From the NCBI RefSeq assembly GCF_007754155.1, contig NZ_CP037423.1:9296938-9360937 (forward strand): DNA of 64,000 bases. The letters run 5' to 3'. The position numbers and the translations under genes are program-made. The notes under the pieces are model-generated. The model searched no databases, had not been told where the DNA came from, and was given only the letters and a program-made list of their open reading frames with translations. The DNA comes from Stieleria neptunia (GTDB taxonomy: Bacteria > Planctomycetota > Planctomycetia > Pirellulales > Pirellulaceae). Shown one piece after another: positions 59,025 to 64,000 of this stretch (the first letter of the stretch is position 1; each line of letters begins with the position of its first letter).

Positions 59025-60722
59025 ATGAACAAACGACTCGGCGGCATCATTCACGCGTACCAAAAGTACGATCCGGCCTCGTTTCCGCCACCGAGCGAAC
59101 CGCCGCCGGACCTCGTGACGCCGGCCTTTGAACAAGCGCTGATGTATGGTGAGTTTCGCGAATTGAGCGAAGAAGAACTCGCCCGTGCGGTGCGTCTGGA
59201 TCCCAGCCAGATCCAAGGACTGGGCCCGAGTATCGACTTTCTCAAAGCGATGCTCGAAGAACGCAAACGAAAGATTCTCGAAACCTACGAATCGCGGTCG
59301 GTCCAAAAGAAAGCCCGCAAAGCGTTTCACTCGGCGGCCAAGGACGTACGGATCCCCAAAAAGCTGGCCGAAACCTACCGACAAGCGATCAACCGCGAGC
59401 AGCCCTACCTGCTCGAATCGCTCTGGTATCGCGCCGAAGATCACGGCGGATCACTGTCGACGGACCTGTTGAAGGTCGCCGCACGGATGGGCGACAAACA
59501 CAACATCGAAGAACTCGCCAGCAAGTATGAGTTCACCGGCAACGAGTCGATGTCGGTTCCCAAGGCACTCGAGATCAAGGAAGAACTCGAAAAAATCGAC
59601 GAGCTGCTCAAGCAACTCGAAGAGGCTGCCAAGTCGGCCCAGATCGGGCTGATCGACATGGACATGCTCAGCGAGTTCGCTCAACCGGGCGACATGGAAC
59701 AGCTGGAAGAGATGCGACGTCAGGTCGAGAACCTGATCCGCGAAGAAGCCGAACGTCAGGGGCTACAACGTGATTCGACGGGACAGTTTCGTCTGACGCC
59801 CCACGCCTACAAGATCTTTCAAGGCCGGCTGCTGGAACGGATCTTCAGCGAGTTGGCCCCGTCGCGGTCCGGACGCCATCACGGAAACGTCGTCGGTGAA
59901 GGCGCGGTGGAATTGCAGCAAACCAAACCCTACGAGTTCGGCGATTCGGTCGCCAACATGGACATCCCACAAACGGTCATCAACGCCCTGCTCCGCCAAG
60001 GCGATGAGCGGCCGTTGCGGCTGCGTGGCGATGACATCGAAATCCACAAAACACGCAATCACCCCAAGTGTGCCACGTGCGTGATCATGGACATGAGCGG
60101 TTCGATGCGCTACGACGGCCAATACATGAACGTCAAACGCATGGCGCTGGCGCTGCAGGGATTGATCCAGTCGGAGTACCCCGGTGATTTCTTGCGGTTC
60201 ATCGAGATGTACACGTTCGCCAAACTGCGCGCCCCCGGCGAAATCATCAACCTGATGCCCAAACCGGTCACCATCCACGATCCTTGGGTGCGGCTGAAAG
60301 CGGACCTCAGTGACCAGAATGTCAGCGAAGCACAAATCCATCCGCACTTCACCAACATCCAACGCTCGTTGCAACTGGCTCGTCAAAATCTGGTCCATTG
60401 CGACACGCCGAACCGCCAGATCGTGTTGATCACCGACGGGTTGCCGACGGCGCACTGCGAAGACGAATGGCTGTACATGCTGTACCCGCCGGATCCGCGG
60501 ACCGAACAGGCCACGATGCGTGAAGCCGCCTTGTGCTCCAAGGAAGGAATCACGATCAACATTTTTCTGGTCCCCAGTTGGTCGCAATCCGAAGAAGACA
60601 TCCGATTCGCCAACCGGATGGCACAATCCACTTCCGGACGCGTGTTCTTCACCAGCGGCAACAACCTGGATCGCTTCGTGCTCTGGGACTACGTCCAAAA
60701 CAAACGCGAAATCATCGCCTAA
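59025..60722 (+). CDS. VWA-domain protein, partner of the MoxR-type ATPase
   Basis: The 565-residue protein begins at ATG 59025, 4 bp after the ATPase stop. Residues about 150-250 form a charged helical region with coiled-coil potential (KEELEKIDELLKQLEEAAKSA). A von Willebrand A domain (about 345-540) carries the metal-ion site DMSGSMRYDG and VLITDGLPT. There is no signal peptide or membrane helix, so it should be cytoplasmic. It is likely the substrate-recognition partner of the adjacent ATPase. Its TAA stop codon is also the first triplet of a dispersed repeat unit. Confidence 0.92.
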   Translation: MNKRLGGIIHAYQKYDPASFPPPSEPPPDLVTPAFEQALMYGEFRELSEEELARAVRLDPSQIQGLGPSIDFLKAMLEERKRKILETYESRSVQKKARKAFHSAAKDVRIPKKLAETYRQAINREQPYLLESLWYRAEDHGGSLSTDLLKVAARMGDKHNIEELASKYEFTGNESMSVPKALEIKEELEKIDELLKQLEEAAKSAQIGLIDMDMLSEFAQPGDMEQLEEMRRQVENLIREEAERQGLQRDSTGQFRLTPHAYKIFQGRLLERIFSELAPSRSGRHHGNVVGEGAVELQQTKPYEFGDSVANMDIPQTVINALLRQGDERPLRLRGDDIEIHKTRNHPKCATCVIMDMSGSMRYDGQYMNVKRMALALQGLIQSEYPGDFLRFIEMYTFAKLRAPGEIINLMPKPVTIHDPWVRLKADLSDQNVSEAQIHPHFTNIQRSLQLARQNLVHCDTPNRQIVLITDGLPTAHCEDEWLYMLYPPDPRTEQATMREAALCSKEGITINIFLVPSWSQSEEDIRFANRMAQSTSGRVFFTSGNNLDRFVLWDYVQNKREIIA

Positions 60723-61026
60723 CGTGGCGTAAGCTTCCAGCTTGCGGCTATCCCTTTGGGCAACGCTGTGAAGCGTTGTTTAGCGGCAGGGCGCGAGCCC
60801 TCCGGTGTTTTGGCAGAGATGAAGAACCGGAGGGCTCGCGCCCTGCCGCTAAAACCTCAAGCAACACATGGGAAAAATCCTTCACAGCGTTGCCCATCGG
60901 GACGTCGATTCTTTTGCTGCAAGATCTGGCAACCGATTTAGATTCTCTCCCTCTGGGAGAGACGGCGTTTGCGCAGCAAGCAAACGCCAGAGAGGGCCGG
61001 CGCTACAAAACTCTTGGCGTCTTGAG
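60720..61026. repeat. Cluster of three repeat elements after the VWA gene
   Basis: 60720-60748 is one unit of the TAACGTGGCG family, starting at the VWA stop. 60752-60775 and 60878-60902 are inverted copies of GGGCAACGCTGTGAAG. Between them, 60781-60860 is copy 2 of the GCGGCAGGGCGCGAGCCC inverted repeat. Further on TCTCCCTCTGGGAGAG and GCGTTTGCGCAGCAAGCAAACGC form small hairpins. No gene is seen. Confidence 0.9.
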
Positions 61027-61365
61027 CTACTGGTCCGACGACGAAGGACGGTTCAACCTCTGACGCCAATAGAACAGCGCCACAACCGCCAACCCCACCA
61101 CCGCGCCAAAGACGACACCTTGCGTGATGCCTTGCCCGATCCCAACGGCCAACGGATCAAAGTTCGGTGAATCCCCGCCGGAGAACACCGATCGATAGTA
61201 GCCGGGCAGCAGCGAGCCGAGGGCAGCACCGATCGCCAAGCCAAACACACCGCCGATCCCTGACGCGACGAACACAATACCAATTGACCAAAGCATCGAC
61301 GACGGCTTGACCTCTGATTCGGCGGTGCCCGATTGCGAGGACTCGTACGGATTCTGGTCAGACAT
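61027..61365 (-). CDS. Small membrane protein with N-terminal NPY motif
   Basis: The 112-residue protein (ATG 61365) begins SDQNPYESSQSG, a short NPY-type N-terminus seen in many planctomycete small membrane proteins. Two Gly/Ala-rich membrane segments (about 25-54 and 74-98) follow, and the end is basic. An upstream in-frame start would add 11 residues. Function is unknown; it is a lone gene. Confidence 0.75.
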   Translation of the reverse strand: MSDQNPYESSQSGTAESEVKPSSMLWSIGIVFVASGIGGVFGLAIGAALGSLLPGYYRSVFSGGDSPNFDPLAVGIGQGITQGVVFGAVVGLAVVALFYWRQRLNRPSSSDQ

Positions 61366-61604
61366 GATCTCGTCGGAAAAAAAGATGTTGAACGTCAATC
61401 GGAGTTGGACGATGCGACCATTCAGTCGACGTCCTGTCGGCCATAGGTTGCTAGCAAAGATTCATGCCCCGTGGTTTGACATTGCCGGTCGGTGGCAATG
61501 TTTTGTATTGGAAGTTCTGAATTGCGCTAAAGCCGCAGCGTGAGACGTCGATCGGACGTCACCGAAGGCGGCAACACCTAACGAATTGGACCTGCGAGGC
61601 ACGG

Positions 61605-63506
61605 ATGCACTCGGCGAGACACTTAAACGATCCCCAACTTACCTCCGTTCGTGCGTCAGTGGTTGCTGCCGCCCGCGTTTTCGTGGTCGCAGCGATCGGT
61701 TTGTCCCTACTGGGTTGCCGAAGCGGACGCCCCACCGGTTCCATGGTCCAGGTGACCGAGGATCCGACGGCGGTCGTGGCCAAACTACCGCCACCGGAAC
61801 AGCGGTTGGCCACATCGACGACCGGCAAAGAACGGGGGCTGGTCAAGGTTGATCGGGGAACGACGACGAAAACGGAACTCGCCAGTGCGACGACCAGCGG
61901 GGCGACCAGCCAACCCAAGCCGACGGCGTCAAAACCGTCCCCCAACACCACGGCGGCCGGTGCGACGACCCGAATGAGCCTGTCGGATGCATCCCGAACC
62001 GACCGCACGGCTGCCGGGCCACCCGCCCAGCCGCCCAAACGATCGATCGCCGCGGCGAACCCCGAGCCCAAGTCGTCAGCGCCCCAAGCTCCCTCCAAAC
62101 AGAACGACAACGCCGACGCGACCAACGTCGACGTCTCACCGGCCGGACTCGTTTCGGCTTCCCTGACCGATCTGAGCGCGACCCAACAAGCCAACAAGCC
62201 GATCACGGATGAACCGGTCGCCAAGGCCGCGCCGCCGGCTGCCACCAGCGAGTCGACCGCGGCGACCAAGACACTGGTCAATGCTTCCGCCCCCCAGCCG
62301 CCCCGCGCCCGACGACAACCCTTCAATCAGACCGACCTGCCCAACGACGTGACCGCAGCGATCGAGCAATCGCTTGCCCGGCTGCCCGCGTTACCCGATT
62401 CACGCGTCGCGGCCAACGACTTAGCCCCCGTGCGGCTCGGCACCGGCATGGTCCAACTGGCCCAGCAAAACGATCCGTCACCACCCCCAGCCGCCGAACC
62501 AGCGGCGGCACCCCACGTCGGCGACCTGGTCGCGAAGGCTTCACCACCCGTGCCCACCGAACCGCTGCCGGAAACGACTCGGTCGACGGAGACGACGCAG
62601 CCGGTTGCCGAAACGCTGGAACCGAAACGCTCGCCGCCCACCGGGCCGATGCTCGCCGCCGACGAGGACCCCAGCGTGGTGATGAACGCGAACCAGGTGC
62701 TGCCGGTGTCGCACGCCGGTGACGAAGGCGAGGACCACTTGGAAATCGCCGGCAACCGTCACGCGTCGGGGATTGAATCGATTCCGACGACCGTTGTGAT
62801 GCAACAGCTAAGCGAAGCGGAACTTTATCGGGCACTGCTTGACCGAATGTCTCAGCCACCGGACGGCGAAAGCCCGACTCAGCGCGAGCGACGCGAATTC
62901 GTGATGCGTCACCTGATGGTGCTCGCCGGTGACCCCGAAAGCGCGCTCGAATCCACACAAGGGTTGAACCCGACCGAACAACTGTATTTGAAGAATCAGC
63001 TGATGGGGTTGTGGACGATGATTGATCCCGAAGGCCATCCGTCCTCCGGCCGGCGGATCACCGAAGCGTTGCCGAAGTTCCGCGAAGCGACGCGTCTGAT
63101 GGCGACCGCCACGGATTCGCTGACTCTTAGCAGCCTGGAGTTCTGCACCGAGATCGAATCCTACGGCCAGATCAAACCGTTCGAAGGCAACCGATTCGTC
63201 GCCGGCCAACAAGTGATTCTGTACTGCGAGATCGAAAACTTTGCCGCCGAGGATCTGAACGGGTACTTCCAAACGCAATTGCAGGGAAGCTATGACATCT
63301 ACAGCACCAACGGGACCAAGGTCATCAGCCAACTGTTACCGGTCGACCAACAACAATCGCGCAATCGCCTGCGTGACTATTTCGTCGCCTATCAAATGAA
63401 CCTGCCGAAAGGATTGCCGCCGGGGACCTATCGATTGCAATTGACGATCGAAGACATCGTCGGAAAGAAGTACGGGCAATCGAGCATTCCGTTCGAAATC
63501 CGTTAA
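61605..63506 (+). CDS. Ala/Pro/Thr-rich lipoprotein with folded C-terminal domain
   Basis: I do not recognise this 633-residue protein. The N-terminus has a hydrophobic stretch and lipobox SLLGC (Cys38), so it should be an exported lipoprotein. Residues about 45-390 are low-complexity, rich in Ala, Pro, Thr and Ser, and probably a disordered spacer. The last 230 residues are different: helical (LSEAELYRALLDRMSQPPDGES, RRITEALPKFREATRLM), then beta-rich (AGQQVILYCEIENFAAEDLNG, GTYRLQLTIEDIVGKKYG). The layout is an anchored spacer carrying a distal domain, as for proteins bridging the periplasm. Confidence 0.75.
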   Translation: MHSARHLNDPQLTSVRASVVAAARVFVVAAIGLSLLGCRSGRPTGSMVQVTEDPTAVVAKLPPPEQRLATSTTGKERGLVKVDRGTTTKTELASATTSGATSQPKPTASKPSPNTTAAGATTRMSLSDASRTDRTAAGPPAQPPKRSIAAANPEPKSSAPQAPSKQNDNADATNVDVSPAGLVSASLTDLSATQQANKPITDEPVAKAAPPAATSESTAATKTLVNASAPQPPRARRQPFNQTDLPNDVTAAIEQSLARLPALPDSRVAANDLAPVRLGTGMVQLAQQNDPSPPPAAEPAAAPHVGDLVAKASPPVPTEPLPETTRSTETTQPVAETLEPKRSPPTGPMLAADEDPSVVMNANQVLPVSHAGDEGEDHLEIAGNRHASGIESIPTTVVMQQLSEAELYRALLDRMSQPPDGESPTQRERREFVMRHLMVLAGDPESALESTQGLNPTEQLYLKNQLMGLWTMIDPEGHPSSGRRITEALPKFREATRLMATATDSLTLSSLEFCTEIESYGQIKPFEGNRFVAGQQVILYCEIENFAAEDLNGYFQTQLQGSYDIYSTNGTKVISQLLPVDQQQSRNRLRDYFVAYQMNLPKGLPPGTYRLQLTIEDIVGKKYGQSSIPFEIR

Positions 63507-63522
63507 CGTGACACGAGCCGAT

Positions 63523-63620
63523 AGGGTGCCGCGGAAAAGGGGTCAGGTACCAAAAATGCGAAGCACCCGTTGGGCCATTTGGTTTTTGGTACCTGACCCC
63601 TTTTCCGCTCGACAATCGCA
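63523..63620. repeat. Palindromic element with GGTACCAAAAA / TTTTTGGTACC arms, copy 2
   Basis: Near-identical to 56358-56455, including the outer GCGGAAAAGGGG / CCCCTTTTCCGC arms and the GCTCGACAA end. It lies 17 bp after the lipoprotein gene's stop and 28 bp before the end of a convergent gene, so it could end both transcripts. Confidence 0.95.
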
Positions 63621-63647
63621 ACCCCAACTTCAAATTTGGACAGAGCG

Positions 63648-64000
63648 TTAGCGTGCCGGCCGTTTGCTTTCACGGAACTGGCGAAACAGATCAACCAGCG
63701 CCCAGTCAAAGCTCATGCGATTCGCTTCGGCGTGGCGAAGGGCCGCGGCGTTGGTCTGGTCCGCCGTCTGCGGCGACGGTGCTTGGACGCGAGTCAGGGC
63801 GCTGATCAGCGGAGAGACGACGACCAACAGCAACGACAACACGATCGTGACCCGTGCGGTTCGCAGTTGAGTGCGCGCCCGTCCCGCCGAGTCGGAGGTG
63901 TGTTCAAGCAGTTGATCGCGATGTCGACGTCCGGGCAAAATCGACCCGCCCAGCGCAGCGATCTGGCGTTCGATCGCCGCATGGTCGTCACGGAATGGAC
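63648..64000 (-). CDS. Membrane protein, C-terminal part, truncated by window edge
   Basis: The frame is open from the right edge of the window to a stop at 63648, giving the last 116 residues. A charged region (DDHAAIERQIAALGGSILPGRR) precedes one membrane helix (VTIVLSLLLVVVSPLISAL). A C-terminal region of about 55 residues ends in basic residues. The N-terminus lies outside the window, and no family is recognised. Confidence 0.6.
   Translation of the reverse strand, partial: PFRDDHAAIERQIAALGGSILPGRRHRDQLLEHTSDSAGRARTQLRTARVTIVLSLLLVVVSPLISALTRVQAPSPQTADQTNAAALRHAEANRMSFDWALVDLFRQFRESKRPAR

Overview
The window is a GC-rich, gene-dense bacterial chromosome segment. It most likely comes from a planctomycete of the Pirellulaceae type (Rhodopirellula/Stieleria-like). 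The evidence is the gene mix: a DUF1559 prepilin-like protein with a tiny lipoprotein beside it, a PVC-type protein with a CxxCH haem motif, a two-domain DUF1080 lipoprotein, two secreted sulfatases, a membrane Ser/Thr kinase next to an ECF sigma factor, a Uma2-family protein, hpnCDE and a MoxR/VWA pair. This taxonomic call is an inference from gene families, not from a marker gene. I saw no rRNA, tRNA, CRISPR array, prophage or intact insertion sequence.

Layout. 1-5.7 kb: a truncated membrane protein and a MazG-like protein (minus), then a sulfotransferase and a DUF1080 lipoprotein (plus), a block of three tandem repeats, and ispH (minus). 5.7-11.6 kb: the squalene operon hpnC-hpnD-hpnE, followed without a gap by a class II photolyase fused to an FAD oxidoreductase. 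With divergent ispH this forms an isoprenoid island (IspH makes IPP/DMAPP; HpnCDE turn farnesyl diphosphate into squalene). 11.6-20 kb: peroxiredoxin, ceramidase-like protein, haem-binding propeller/HEAT protein, Gfo/Idh/MocA oxidoreductase, a 55-residue lipoprotein and a DUF1559 protein. 20-30.5 kb: metH, a single-pass membrane protein, a frameshifted repeat-rich BY-kinase-like ATPase, and a receptor-like Ser/Thr kinase ending in DUF1559. 30.7-38.5 kb: ECF sigma factor, small lipoprotein, two divergent sulfatases, Uma2 protein, VOC protein and GxxExxY-type nuclease-fold protein.

38.8-46.3 kb: the arsenosugar pair arsS-arsM, then a surface-glycan-like run (polytopic glycosyltransferase, GT2, methyltransferase, aldehyde dehydrogenase) whose last three genes are closely coupled. 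46.4-51.4 kb: rnr and the glycine-cleavage/lipoylation run gcvT-gcvH-lplA-like. 51.7-56.3 kb: FHA protein, ECF sigma factor, zinc-finger membrane protein (probable anti-sigma) and a large secreted alpha/beta-hydrolase-like protein whose nucleophile is missing. 56.8-60.7 kb: membrane protein, MoxR ATPase, VWA protein. The window ends with a small membrane protein, a 633-residue Ala/Pro-rich lipoprotein and a truncated membrane protein.

The most unusual aspect is the intergenic DNA. At least eight families of short repeats recur between genes. Several are compound inverted arrays, in which a few copies of an 11-16 bp word face reverse-complement copies across a spacer. Several begin exactly at, or supply, the stop codon of the preceding gene. 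These arrays, and the frameshifted repeat gene at 25.8-27.7 kb, are the best candidates for something not yet described.
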